The notes below the pieces were generated by a model. That model worked only from the letters and a program-made list of their open reading frames with translations. It had not been told where the DNA came from and did not search any database. Both the position numbers and the translations under genes were made by a program. A DNA stretch of 64,000 bases from CAYFZO01 sp965211995 (GTDB lineage Bacteria; Pseudomonadota; Gammaproteobacteria; Poriferisulfidales; Oxydemutatoraceae): contig OZ243040.1 in NCBI GenBank assembly GCA_965211995.1, forward strand, positions 1,364,001 through 1,428,000, read 5' to 3'. Position 1 is the stretch's first letter; every line of letters begins with the position of its first letter. This document shows positions 61,501 to 64,000 of the stretch, piece by piece.

Positions 61501-64000
61501 CGTACGTGCCGAGACTATCAGGCTGCGCCTCAAACCCAGCGCCCGTAGCCGCCGTGTTGACCGTCACCGTCCCCGTCGCCGTTGTCGCCTGCGCGTCGTC
61601 CTCGGTCACCGCCCCGGCGAGATTCCCGCTGATACTGCTTGCCTGCACCGTGACCGTCACCTCCGCCTGACCCGTCGCGCCGTCCCCGTCCCTCACCATC
61701 AACATGAACACCAGATCCGTGTCCCCGTCCACCGGCGGCGCCGTGAACACCAGCATGTTGCCCGTGTTAATGTCGGTGAGATCCACCCCCGTCCCCTGCA
61801 GCGTCCACACGAACGTCAGCAATGTGCTGTCCGTATCGCTTGAACCGCTACCGTCCAGCGTCACCTCCGCGCCCTCCAACACGGGGGGCGTGGTCACCAA
61901 CCTCGCCACCGCCACCGGCGCGTCGTTTATTGGTCCGATATCAATAGTCACCGTCGCCACGTCGGCGCTGTCCAACTCGCCGTCGTTCACCCGGTAGGTG
62001 AAACTGTCCGACCGCGGCGTCTCGCTGCCGTCGTGGGTATAACTGAATGTCCCGTCCGAATTCAGACTAAATGGCACGGCGTGGTCCGGCCCACTCACCA
62101 ACTCGGCGATTAAATCGCTCCGATCCGTATCCACATCCGTGTCGTTGTCCAGCACGCTCGTCTCACCGCTATCCAGCGCCGTCGCCGTGCCGCCCTCGTC
62201 CACCGTGATCGCGTCATCCACCGCCACCGGCGCGTCGTTTATTGGTCTGATCTCAATAGTCACCGTCGCCACGTTGGTGCTGTCCAACTCGCCGTCGTTC
62301 ACCCGGTAGGTGAAACTGTCCGACGTCGTCTCGCTGCCGTCGTGCTGATAACTGAATGTCCCGTCCAAAGCCAGCGTAAACGCCCCCCCCTCGTGGCGGG
62401 CCGGCCCATTCTCCAGTCTGGCGGTTAAACCGCTCCGATCCGTATCCGCATCCGTGTCGTTGGCCAGCACGCTCGTCTCACCGCCCTCCAGCACCGTCGC
62501 CGTGCCGTCCTCGTCCACCGTGATCGTGTCATCCACCGCCACCGGCGGGTCGTTCACCCCGATCACCGTCACCGTCACCGTCCCCGTCGTGTTCGCCGCC
62601 GCCTGCACCACGAACTCCTCATCCGGAGCATCATTCGTATTCAGCGCGTCCGTTCTCGTACTTGCGTCGTCCAGTTCATACGTCCATACATCACCCGTGA
62701 TCGAAAGCGTCCCATACGTCCCGATGCCGTTCTCCCCTGCCGCCAGACCAAACGACACAGCCGACGCCTCCACGTTCACCGCCCGCAACACCCCCGTCGC
62801 CGTCGCCGACTCCGACTCCGCGACATCCCCCGACGCCTCCATCACAGTCCCGCTCAATATCCCCCCGACCACCGCCACCGAGTCCGGCCCCGACGCGATC
62901 ACCTCCACATTCACCTCGTCTCTCCCGACCCCATCCCGTGCGTCGGTCACCGCCAACTCGAACGTCAACGTCACGTCCCCGCTCAACCCCGTCGGCGCCG
63001 TGAACGTCGCATCCTCGCTATCATCATCAGTCAACACCACGTTGTTGCCCGTGACGTCCGTCTGCCCCCAACTGAAAGTTGTCAACTCGTCGCCATCCGG
63101 ATCCGTCGCGCTGCCGCTCAGCGTCACACTATCCCCCTCGCCCACGATCTGATCCTCGCCCGCGTTCACCACCGGCACGTTGTTAGTGTCCGCCTCCACC
63201 GTCACCGCCACCGCCGTCGAATCCGACAGCCCGTCCAACCCCTGCTCGGTCACCGTCAACATGAATGTCAACACCTCGTCATCAACCAGCCCCGACGGCG
63301 CCGTGAACGTCAGCTGCTGCACGTTGGTGACGACATCAGACAAAACCTCGCCCGGGCCGACCGTCTGAACCCACTCGAACGTCAACGTATCGCCCTCCGG
63401 ATCGCTCGAACCGCTCCCGTCCAGTGTCACCACAGCCCTCGCGGCCGCGGTCGTCGGGCTCGCCACCGCCACCGCCGTTGGCGTGTCGTTCACCCCCTCC
63501 ACCGTGATCTCCACCACCGCCGTCACCTCGCTGTCCGCCGCCGCCGTCACCGTGACCGTGAACGTGTCCGCCCCTTCCTGATCCGCGCGCAGCGCGTCGG
63601 TGTCCTCATCGGCGTTGTCCAGCGTGTAAGTCCACCGGCCACCCGCCTCAATGCTGAATGCCCCATACCGACCGTCAACATTGAGCAGCGGCTCAAAGCC
63701 GTCGATGACCGGCTGCCCGCCGGCCGTCAGCGTCAGAGCCCCCGTCGTCTCGACCGTCGTCTCATCCGTCGTCTCGGTCACCGTCCCGCGCAATTCGCCG
63801 CTGATCACTGCCGCCGCCGCCGCCACCGTCACCGCCACCTCCGTGCTCGCGGTGGCGCCCTGTCTGTCCGTCACCGTCAATGTCAACACCACCTCCCCCT
63901 CAACATCCGGCGCCGTCCACGTCGTCTCCGCAACAATCCCCCCATCGCCGAACCCGCTCGCATCGCCGCCCGCGCTCCACGCATAGTCCAACGCCGCCGT
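34556..64000 (-). CDS. Giant repeat-rich surface protein, N terminus outside window
   Basis: The frame is open from the window edge to the TGA at 34556, at least 9,814 residues. Almost all of it is beta-sandwich repeats in rotation. VCBS-like units read TYGTF-x-I-x-A-x-G-x-WTY-x-LDN and end in ITV-x-G-x-NDA. PKD/REJ-like units read VTLDGSGSSD...FEW...LTFTAP. Cadherin-like units read TVDEGGTAT...SVLxNDTD...GTFSYTHDGSE. The last 660 or so residues (below about 36550) are unlike the rest: two Cys-bearing segments, DGDNDGVPDDHADEN (calcium-binding type), a choice-of-anchor-U-like DGG...NGVIHDP, then a sorting tail. No RTX motif is seen. Probably an adhesin or a stalk-like surface filament; no ligand or partner is shown. 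Confidence 0.9.
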   Translation of the reverse strand, partial: TAALDYAWSAGGDASGFGDGGIVAETTWTAPDVEGEVVLTLTVTDRQGATASTEVAVTVAAAAAVISGELRGTVTETTDETTVETTGALTLTAGGQPVIDGFEPLLNVDGRYGAFSIEAGGRWTYTLDNADEDTDALRADQEGADTFTVTVTAAADSEVTAVVEITVEGVNDTPTAVAVASPTTAAARAVVTLDGSGSSDPEGDTLTFEWVQTVGPGEVLSDVVTNVQQLTFTAPSGLVDDEVLTFMLTVTEQGLDGLSDSTAVAVTVEADTNNVPVVNAGEDQIVGEGDSVTLSGSATDPDGDELTTFSWGQTDVTGNNVVLTDDDSEDATFTAPTGLSGDVTLTFELAVTDARDGVGRDEVNVEVIASGPDSVAVVGGILSGTVMEASGDVAESESATATGVLRAVNVEASAVSFGLAAGENGIGTYGTLSITGDVWTYELDDASTRTDALNTNDAPDEEFVVQAAANTTGTVTVTVIGVNDPPVAVDDTITVDEDGTATVLEGGETSVLANDTDADTDRSGLTARLENGPARHEGGAFTLALDGTFSYQHDGSETTSDSFTYRVNDGELDSTNVATVTIEIRPINDAPVAVDDAITVDEGGTATALDSGETSVLDNDTDVDTDRSDLIAELVSGPDHAVPFSLNSDGTFSYTHDGSETPRSDSFTYRVNDGELDSADVATVTIDIGPINDAPVAVARLVTTPPVLEGAEVTLDGSGSSDTDSTLLTFVWTLQGTGVDLTDINTGNMLVFTAPPVDGDTDLVFMLMVRDGDGATGQAEVTVTVQASSISGNLAGAVTEDDAQATTATGTVTVNTAATGAGFEAQPDSLGTYGRFTLEANGRWEYVLDNGGVETNRLGAGVTADDVFRVTTTDGAEAEVEITVTGANDPAVFSGDLTGEVTEDDDDRTTATATVVVTVSDVDGENRIASVAASGDLVNAVEVNAPAGASVEGVYGTFTLEANGNWEYVLDNGDPDTEALGAGDTQVDEFTVTAADDTEGEVVITVTGANDAPVAEIVDPPATVTVGEEVSLEGMGSDVDDEDAVLTYAWSAARTGGGDAGGFGNAEIADTTWRAPDVAGNVVLTLTVSDDELPEGRTDEATAEVTVQAAPVTPEISGTVTGTVVEDDVGRNMATGQLTVSPDVDFDVQGESPGTYGTFSINADGLWTYTLDNGADETNALAQGSSGTDTFGVTAAGATAEVAITVIGANDAPTAAFIVQVNGITVAADSTVTGGAAVDLVGSGDDVDAGAELTYEWSVTPDDLGANVFTRPSEANTQWTAPTRVRGAGVTLMLTVSDGVASATTEARVLVDAEAAFDLVANRALIYTVGDAVAQNLETAISGNSSLTYSFEAEGGGGLPDGLEFDGGSGAFGFSPVLGGTARSVQVETNYIHRVRDFDDDVATVRYTIAVMEAQAPTVMFFGTTGFVTEDDVLEVGGFLSLADESGEDIRDAQFTVSEQDGQYGTFAPGTSGNAAEWIYVLDNRSTAVQGLGAGDEVNDEFGVSAQFGDGGRFDVSATVVITVTGANDAPTAAFTAQANGTTVEAGGALTVVGGTTVELDGSGSSDVDTGDTLTYLWSAVDADGSAVGTFNDMEAVVTTWTAPADEGDVTLSLIVRDDEETDEASPVAVTVEADTNNVPVVNAGEDQIVGEGDSVTLSGSATDPDGDELTTFSWRQTDVTGNNVVLTDDDSEDATFTAPTGLSGDVTLTFELAVTDARDGVGRDEVNVEVIASGPDSVAVVGGILSGTVMEASGDVAESESATATGVLRAVNVEASAVSFGLAAGEDGIGTYGTLSITGDVWTYELDDASTRTDALNTNDAPDEEFVVQAAANTTGTVTVTVIGVNDPPVAVDDTITVDEDGTATVLEGGETSVLANDTDADTDRSGLTARLENGPARHEGGAFTLALDGTFSYQHDGSETTSDSFTYRVNDGELDSTNVATVTIEIRPINDAPVAVDDRIAVDEGGTATALDSGETSVLDNDTDVDTDRSDLTARLENGPARHEGGAFTLALDGTFSYQHDGSETTSDSFTYRVNDGELDSTNVATVTIDIRPINDTPTAVAVASPTTAAARAVVTLDGSGSSDPEGDTLTFEWVQTVGPGEVLSDVVTNVQQLTFTAPSGLVDDEVLTFMLTVTEQGLDGLSDSTAVAVTVEADTNNVPVVNAGEDQIVGEGDSVTLSGSATDPDGDELTTFSWRQTDVTGNNVVLTDDDSEDATFTAPTGLSGDVTLTFELAVTDARDGVGRDEVNVEVIASGPDSVAVVGGILSGTVMEASGDVAESESATATGVLRAVNVEASAVSFGLAAGEDGIGTYGTLSITGDVWTYELDDASTRTDALNTNDAPDEEFVVQAAANTTGTVTVTVIGVNDPPVAVDDTITVDEDGTATVLEGGETSVLANDTDADTDRSGLTARLENGPARHEGGAFTLALDGTFSYQHDGSETTSDSFTYRVNDGELDSTNVATVTIEIRPINDAPVAVDDAITVDEGGTATALDSGETSVLDNDTDADTDRSDLIAELVSGPDHAVPFSLNSDGTFSYTHDGSETPRSDSFTYRVNDGELDSADVATVTIDIGPINDAPVAVARLVTTPPVLEGAEVTLDGSGSSDTDSTLLTFVWTLQGTGVDLTDINTGNMLVFTAPPVDGDTDLVFMLMVRDGDGATGQAEVTVTVQASSISGNLAGAVTEDDAQATTATGTVTVNTAATGAGFEAQPDSLGTYGRFTLEANGRWEYVLDNGGVETNRLGAGVTADDVFRVTTTDGAEAEVEITVTGANDPAVFSGDLTGEVTEDDDDRTTATATVVVTVSDVDGENRIASVAASGDLVNAVEVNAPAGASVEGVYGTFTLEANGNWEYVLDNGDPDTEALGAGDTQVDEFTVTAADDTEGEVVITVTGANDAPVAEIVDPPATVTVGEEVSLEGMGSDVDDEDAVLTYAWSAARTGGGDAGGFGNAEIADTTWRAPDVAGNVVLTLTVSDDELPEGRTDEATAEVTVQAAPVTPEISGTVTGTVVEDDVGRNMATGQLTVSPDVDFDVQGESPGTYGTFSINADGLWTYTLDNGADETNALAQGSSGTDTFGVTAAGATAEVAITVIGANDAPTAAFIVQVNGITVAADSTVTGGAAVDLVGSGDDVDAGAELTYEWSVIPDDLGANVFTRPSEANTQWTAPTRVRGAGVTLMLTVSDGVASATTEARVLVDAEAAFDLVANRALIYTVGDAVAQNLETAISGNSSLTYSFEAEGGGGLPDGLEFDGGSGAFGFSPVLGGTARSVQVETNYIHRVRDFDDDVATVRYTIAVMEAQAPTVMFFGTTGFVTEDDVLEVGGFLSLADESGEDIRDAQFTVSEQDGQYGTFAPGTSGNAAEWIYVLDNRSTAVQGLGAGDEVNDEFGVSAQFGDGGRFDVSATVVITVTGANDAPTAAFTAQANGTTVEAGGALTVVGGTTVELDGSGSSDVDTGDTLTYLWSAVDADGSAVGTFNDMEAVVTTWTAPADEGDVTLSLIVRDDEETDEASPVAVTVEADTNNVPVVNAGEDQIVGEGDSVTLSGSATDPDGDELTTFSWRQTDVTGNNVVLTDDDSEDATFTAPTGLSGDVTLTFELAVTDARDGVGRDEVNVEVIASGPDSVAVVGGILSGTVMEASGDVAESESATATGVLRAVNVEASAVSFGLAAGEDGIGTYGTLSITGDVWTYELDDASTRTDALNTNDAPDEEFVVQAAANTTGTVTVTVIGVNDPPVAVDDTITVDEDGTATVLEGGETSVLANDTDADTDRSGLTARLENGPARHEGGAFTLALDGTFSYQHDGSETTSDSFTYRVNDGELDSTNVATVTIEIRPINDAPVAVDDRIAVDEGGTATALDSGETSVLDNDTDVDTDRSDLTARLENGPARHEGGAFTLALDGTFSYQHDGSETTSDSFTYRVNDGELDSTNVATVTIDIRPINDTPTAVAVASPTTAAARAVVTLDGSGSSDPEGDTLTFEWVQTVGPGEVLSDVVTNVQQLTFTAPSGLVDDEVLTFMLTVTEQGLDGLSDSTAVAVTVEADTNNVPVVNAGEDQIVGEGDSVTLSGSATDPDGDELTTFSWRQTDVTGNNVVLTDDDSEDATFTAPTGLSGDVTLTFELAVTDARDGVGRDEVNVEVIASGPDSVAVVGGILSGTVMEASGDVAESESATATGVLRAVNVEASAVSFGLAAGEDGIGTYGTLSITGDVWTYELDDASTRTDALNTNDDPDEEFVVQAAANTTGTVTVTVIGVNDPPVAVDDTITVDEDGTATVLEGGETSVLANDTDADTDRSGLTARLENGPARHEGGAFTLALDGTFSYQHDGSETTSDSFTYRVNDGELDSTNVATVTIEIRPINDAPVAVDDAITVDEGGTATALDSGETSVLDNDTDVDTDRSDLIAELVSGPDHAVPFSLNSDGTFSYTHDGSETPRSDSFTYRVNDGELDSADVATVTIDIGPINDAPVAVARLVTTPPVLEGAEVTLDGSGSSDTDSTLLTFVWTLQGTGVDLTDINTGNMLVFTAPPVDGDTDLVFMLMVRDGDGATGQAEVTVTVQASSISGNLAGAVTEDDAQATTATGTVTVNTAATGAGFEAQPDSLGTYGRFTLEANGRWEYVLDNGGVETNRLGAGVTADDVFRVTTTDGAEAEVTITVTGANDPAVFSGDLTGEVTEDDDDRTTATATVTVTVSDVDGENRIASVAASGDLVNAVEVNALAGPASVAGVYGMLEIDANGLWTYTLDNGDPDTEALGAGDTQVDEFTVTAADDTEGEVVITVTGANDAPVAEIVDPPVTVTFGQVVSLDGTGSDVDDAVGTLTYEWSAARAGGGDAGGFGNVGSEDTTWTAPGEAGAVTLTLTVSDGEETDEATAEVTVQAAAVTPEISGTVTGTVVEDVGPDMVTGQLTIVGGSGVFTMQERTTLTYGCFTLNTDGEWTYSLLNMSTRTDALGEGDSVEDVFTAMAELTGGGGTLTADVRITVEGTNDAAVFAGVPQGAVFEDAEQTMATGVLTVSDVDGEDVITMVAASGDLGNVEDVDALAASSVEGTYGTLEITALGTWTYTLDNDNENTDALNVDTMPVPVDEFTVTAMDGTTAAVSVMVFGANDAVDFSGSDLSGEVVEAGAGVDGTDEASGTLTVNDVDSVGTTSVGTAARTEVYGVFTLVEDGGSVTEWMYALDNDREVTNALAQGSSVTDTLTVAADDGTQATVVITIIGANDAPTAVAVASPTTAAARAVVTLDGSGSSDPEDDALTFEWDQTGGPGEVLSDVVTNVQQLTFTAPSGLVDDEVLTFMLMVTEQGLDGLSDSTAVAVTVEADTNNVPVVNAGEDQIVGEGDSVTLSGSATDPDGDELTTFSWEQPGGTVVGLSDAAAEQPTFTAPSNGEETLTFRLTVTDARNGVGRDEVDVEVIASGSDPVVGGILSGTVMEASGDVAESATATGVLRAVNVEASAVLFGLADGEEDGIGTYGTLSITDNVWTYQLDDTREATNALDENDRPNDEFVVQAAANTTGTVTVTVIGVNDPPVAEDDTITVDEDGTATVLEGGETSVLANDTDAEGDDLTAELVTLPTHHAGAFTLALDGTFSYVHDGSEEATDSFTYMVNDGELDSTNVATVTIEIRPINDAPVAVDDRIAVDEGGTATALDSGETSVLDNDTDADTDRSGLTAELVSGPAHAMPFSLNSDGTFSYTHDGSETPRSDSFTYMVNDGELDSADVATVTIDIGPINDAPVAVIADPPDDVLEGDEVTLDGSGSSDADNDSLTFEWALPPGTGMNLTGIDTSQPTLMFTAPPVDGDTDLVFMLTVTDGDGATGQAEVTVTVQASSIGGNLAGAVTEDDAQATTATGTVSVNTEATGAGFEAQPDSLGLYGTFTLEANGRWEYVLDNGRVETNRLGAGATADDVFRVMTTDGAEADVTITVTGANDPAVFSGDLTGEVTEDDDDRTTATATVTVTVSDVDGGNRIASVAASGDLGNAVEVAAPARASVEGVYGMLEIDADGLWTYTLDNINLDTEALGAGDTQVDEFTVTAADDTEGEVVITVTGANDAPVAEIVDPPATVTVGEEVSLEGMGSDVDDEDAVLTYAWSAARTGGGDAGGFGNAEIADTTWRAPDVAGNVVLTLTVSDDELPEGRTDEATAEVTVQAAPVTPEISGTVTGTVVEDVGPDMVTGQLTIVGGSGVFTMRERTTLTYGCFTLNTDGEWTYSLLNMSTRTDALGEGDSVEDVFTAMAELNDGGGTLTADVRITVEGTNDAAVFAGVPQGAVFEDAEQTMATGVLTVSDVDGEDVITLVAASGDEEPVVANEESSVVGTYGTLEITALGTWTYTLNNDDAETDALNEGDRPVDEFTVTAMDGTTAAVSVMVFGMNDAVDFSGSDLSGEVIEAGAEDDGTDDASGTLTVNDVDSVGTTSVETAARTEVYGVFTLVEEGGSVTGWRYALNNDRIVTNALAEGSSVTDTLTVRAQDGTQATVVITIIGANDAPTAVAVASTTTAAARAVVTLDGSGSSDPEGDALTFEWVQTDVVVGTDVSLLPNAAAERPTFTAPTGLTVDQVLTFMLTVTEQGSGGLSDATTVTVEAEADTNNVPVVNAGRDQIVGERDVVTLSGSATDPDGDELTTFSWRQTDVTGNNVMLDDDNSGGATFEAPAGLSGDVTLTFELAVTDARNGVGRDDVDVEVIASGSDPVVGGILSGTVMEASGDVAESATATGVLRAVNVDASDVLFGLADGENGIGTYGTLSITDNVWTYQLDDTREATNALDENDRPNDEFVVQAAANTTGTVTVTVIGVNDPPVAVGDRIAVDEGGTVEVLMDGMTTSVLTNDTDAEGDGLTAWLVTGPVHHMGAAFTLASSGTFSYQHDGSETTSDSFTYMVNDGELDSANVATVTITITGVNNAPQAAAAAGVETATGLVQPVYAGETVVLDGSGSSDPENDAANVSLGYEWVRTDTGTAILSLMGDTNVMATFVAPSVDTDTELEFTVTVTDSGGLTDTEVVSVNVVAVEISGEAAGVVVEDQTLSVEGALTLNARGGFEATTTTQTYGEFAVRSDGSWTYTLNNFNVVTQRLGASARVEEMYQVAAAVSDETAEVTITVGGTNDDPVAEIVNAPATVAVGQVVDLNGMGSDVDDGDSLAYVWSAEHEGGGDAGSFDDMTAEDPMWTVPGNEGNVTLTLTVNDDQTGTDEVSARVLVEALAVRGTLTGTVTEDAVTTTATGVVFLNAEGGNFAVQSNVRGTYGTFSITGAGVWTYTLDNDDEDTDALSAGAMVDDTFMVNATAASESAMATVTITVTGADDLPVFAGDTTGRVIEDTQVTAEGSLRVEDPDSDDEVEVQRTTGTYGVFVTTTATWTYTLTSGDADTEALRAGQEVNEQVFVVRAESGLTTQVMITVTGTNDAPVAVNDEFTVDEGGTVTGNVLTNDGDVDHLIPDEVTISIVFQSGPSSGTFVSVNFQTGVFTYQHNGTPTATDSFSYVVNDGDLDSNEAVVTIMVNDVNDPPVAMIAPPPIGGVPEGAMVTLDGSGSTDEETASEDLEYRWGQTSSGGMADLTGVDLDQSMLTFTAPLVDMDTNLEFTLTVMDEEGATDQATVTVRVRAGVISPDGLTGEVFEDDEARTTAAGRVMVDTTADFVPPSDASTTYGTFNLEAGGDWSYRLNNASSATDALNRGDTVIERFQVMTTDNTEASVTITVHGANDAAVFSGESTGTVTEGDDTRTAATGVLMVDDVDDDNLIASASTPGASSVSQPGDEVRSIYGTFMITAMGTWTYMLDNDRDATNALAEGMVVSDTLTVTTTDGTPGTVVITVTGANDPPVARNDAITVAEDGTATVLADGMASVLANDSDVDTAQDALMVSVVREPAEGTLRLDNDGTFSYTHDGSETPRSDSFTYEVSDGEGGTAEAMVAITITGENDPPVAVDDQFMVDEGGMVTGDVLANDTDADNNVLTATIVTLPANHRGAFTLNSNGMFSYRHDGSETTSDSFIYLADDGEGGTDEATVTIDVIPQNDAPTAQITVPDVVISGRVVSVVGTGGDEDTNLVDLTYTWSAVFEGGASAGTFVPNSDNAAQNSMWTVPSGVSVAMDVTLTLMVDDGEDSVTVEVTVTVTPVPVIAGNLEVSVSEDDASAEGSLTINNPPFGNSDFVEQTAMTAENYGTFVITAQGEWTYTLNSTVTNTLSAGTNPVDEFIVVAAGDAQTMATVEIMVIGENDAAVFSGDDTGTVTEGTEDDAGQMTATGGRMVDDVDGANMIASASTPRASSVSQPGDDVQGTYGAFVITATGAWTYRLNNDDEDTDALNVGTIPVPMDEFTVTAADGTAGTVTITVMGANDAPVAMDDSVTVVEGGTVVVEVLANDEDVDDTAPGDLTVSVMRGVMPGQGGTLTLNTDMTFSYAHDGSETTSDSFIYQVTDNGGLFDEATVTITITGENDPPTVQITVPAPEDRVVISGRTVSVSGMGTDMETLANLLIYTWSAALADGTPGDVGSFAPNDSNVAQDSMWMAPSGVSVATRVTLMLTVSDGADSATAEVEVTVTPVPMITGDLVVSVNEDDTSAERSLTIVNPPFGDNTFVVQSDVDGNYGRFEIRAQGDWTYTLNSVVTNALSAGTNPVDEFIVVAAGDDQTMAAVRITVIGENDAAVFSGDDTGTVTEGTEDDAGQMTATGGRMVDDVDGANMIASASTPRASSVSQPGDDVQGTYGAFVITATGAWTYRLNNDDEDTDALNVGAAPMDEFTVTAADGTAGTVTITVQGANDAPVAMDDAITVAEGGTATMLADGVTASVLANDSDVDTAQGGLIVSSVVREPTQGTLTLTIGGDGTFTYQHNGNEPVSENFIYEVSDGQGGTAEATVTITITGENDAPTAVINAPASVNEGTPVTLDGSGSSDPEGALSYAWTQTDGTTVALDNPTAAQPMFTAPPQLVMDVVLTFQLTVTDGGTPGLTGVATIDITVVAGANDAPTVDAGDDLIVGEGDMVTLEGSGADPEGETLSYAWTQTDGTPTVDLDDPTAAQTTFIAPDLLVEDAELMFQLTVSDARNSSDNDTVMVTVIAVNDTPTALADVSDDMVAQGATVILDGSRSRDPEGQPLSFEWEQIGTPVVALDDPTAAQPMFTAPNVAMNTDLTFQLTVTDMHSTTPLSAVDTVGVMVSSSVAISINGENLAPGAVGDGVPSPYILVPGKAAMTRINPAVATCAECGDNLIAYEYTPACAMAIIEGDSAAVGCSPLDLRPTSINSFTTRVLWEGFSSDPDPDVRVRAIRYIYVAPPVGFDVEALVVRETGTQNVDLPISVAASLDDMGAPVEVSTFSITVGDGDAEDVAPAGFNEDHPQRGSLQAVGVSLPAADSTGAVVIESVNDFIFSGASNTNEIGGLTAGDLTGQRLFALGNAAVMVSVYGRPDEAEFNFFTDQTASQPTSLPLNVADVATAFPIFNVTGAAEFTISVRKYGTDAAGPNRFSPPIDIGDLAMAAASSPVNLRDVAAAIDGIAGETIEVRAVSTPGATVEGEFRVIVVTDEVDGDNDGVPDDHADENEVNRRLLQAYRNGEARDPDPDEAQQMAQQMALRMSGPPIQSDLTLALGGYAQAAARVQGAGADSSEDFSAALRSAALGTLGINQEVPNRGDLIGTLNTATGVFDYAVSGMEDGDVVTVVIPLLAPATVITGQTWLVHKFRDTTAAGLEWSEFIQTNTDRVYSAPKPCPAISASRQPDDEAFNRDAHAWYLAATAGVRTGDECLLLQIQDGGVNDVQVNDADLTANGVIHDPVALVVFTEDEETPDPDPDPTSGGGGGAMDPVWLLLLLLGALPYGRRRRTPRPATARD
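34559..34669 (-). other. C-terminal sorting signal of the giant protein (GlyGly-CTERM-like)
   Basis: The last 37 residues are a linker ending SGGGGG, then AMDPVWLLLLLLGAL as a single membrane helix, then YGRRRR and a short basic tail. Glycine run, helix and arginine cluster are the three parts of GlyGly-CTERM-type signals cut by rhombosortase. Just upstream (about 34715-34805) is the anchor-associated DGG...DADLTANGVIHDP segment. No rhombosortase is in the window. Confidence 0.75.
37741..40290 (-). repeat. About 1,275-bp repeat, two copies, in the giant gene
   Basis: A stretch of about 180 bases at 37909-38091 recurs exactly at 39184-39366, 1,275 bases (425 codons) away. Flanking sequence out to about 37741 and 40290 also matches with scattered changes. 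It encodes the VCBS-like, anchor-free modules with AVFSGDDTGTVTEGTEDD. The period is a multiple of three, so the frame is kept. Confidence 0.85.
43748..51137 (-). repeat. About 3.8-kb repeat in the giant gene, diverged copies
   Basis: Landmarks repeat at 43770 and 47577 (3,807 apart) and 44241 and 48039 (3,798 apart); 47334 recurs at 51138. The copies are collinear in domain order but carry many base and some small in-frame length changes, so they are older than the 5,658-base repeat. They share most modules with it, but have a different pair of domains after the VTPEISGTVTGTVVED unit. Confidence 0.8.
50050..63487 (-). repeat. 5,658-bp near-identical superrepeat, about 2.4 copies
   Basis: Landmarks recur at exactly 5,658 bases: 50388/56046/61704, 51138/56796/62454, 53430/59088 and 53954/59612. 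By eye only a handful of single-base changes separate the copies, for example at 51311 against 56969 and at 54569 against 60227. 5,658 is 1,886 codons, so the frame is kept. Identity breaks near 50.05 kb on the left and at about 63488 on the right, where the domain changes. The domain with DLVANRALIYTVGDAVAQ and the module MFFGTTGFVTEDD occur only in this unit. Confidence 0.92.
51138..54269 (-). repeat. 1,566-bp sub-repeat nested in the superrepeat
   Basis: Sequence at 51138 recurs at 52704, 1,566 bases (522 codons) on, and likewise at 56796 and 58362. Each holds the VPVVNAGEDQIVGEGD PKD unit, the VVGGILSGTV unit and two cadherin-like units. The second part of the pair ends at about 53447, where a different domain follows. 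So the large unit was formed after an earlier 1,566-base duplication. Confidence 0.85.

Noticed and set aside
43748..61843. Very long plus-strand ORFs (743-995 codons) opposite the giant gene
   Set aside because: They are rich in Arg, His and Pro, have no domain-like pattern, follow the repeat periods of the minus-strand gene, and arise because the GC-rich codon use of that gene leaves an antisense frame open.

Overview
The window is GC-rich, gene-dense bacterial DNA that looks proteobacterial, most likely beta- or gammaproteobacterial. The reasons are the gene order leuC-leuD-leuB-asd-truA, the alaC-hom-thrC run, the surE-pcm pair, a DUF1244 protein, and a glyoxylate-cycle aceA next to icd. 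Finer placement is not possible by reading alone. Most of the window is ordinary core metabolism with very short spacers and frequent 4-base stop/start overlaps.

Layout: 1-4315 (minus) holds leucine biosynthesis leuCDB, then asd and the first 30 codons of truA. 4455-5117 is a tandem array made from the 3' end of thrC. 4990-9278 (minus) runs yqaA-alaC-hom-thrC. 9283-11030 is a visibly lower-GC pair, an orphan DNA methyltransferase and a sulfotransferase, likely acquired. 11123-12517 is surE-pcm. 12601-17342 holds an Smr-domain gene and the molybdenum-cofactor genes moeA, moaE, moaB and moaA, with a YceI protein between. 17344-21525 holds a dienelactone-hydrolase-like protein, a membrane DnaJ-domain protein and a NorD/CbbO-like VWA protein. 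21868-25818 holds a TraB-family membrane protein, a MoeB/ThiF protein, DUF1244, mobA and mobB. 25883-32767 holds gltA, a MetX-family acyltransferase, a DUF454 protein, a CbiX-like chelatase, a lipoprotein, icd and aceA. 33103-34305 is a complete IS3-family (IS407-group-like) element. 34556 to the right edge (minus) is one open reading frame of more than 9,800 codons.

The giant gene encodes a surface protein built from VCBS-like, PKD/REJ-like and cadherin-like repeats. It ends in a choice-of-anchor-U-like motif, a Gly run, a hydrophobic helix and a basic tail, which is a C-terminal sorting signal of the GlyGly-CTERM kind. Its DNA is a nested repeat: a 5,658-bp superunit is present about 2.4 times almost without change, and it contains a 1,566-bp sub-repeat. 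Older copies with periods of about 3.8 kb and 1.3 kb lie nearer the C terminus. The N terminus is outside the window.

The other striking theme is repeated tandem duplication of 112-176 bp at gene ends and starts. It occurs at the thrC 3' end (about four copies of 163 bp), the hydrolase 5' end (three of 141 bp), the mobA 5' end (two of 119 bp), the mobA/mobB junction (two of 116 bp), the lipoprotein 3' end (two, period 176 bp), and beside the giant gene (three of 112 bp, one split by the IS). Three intergenic loci also share the borders of one dispersed repeat family. These duplications leave mini-genes and chimeric ORFs, and they are the main structural novelty outside the giant gene.
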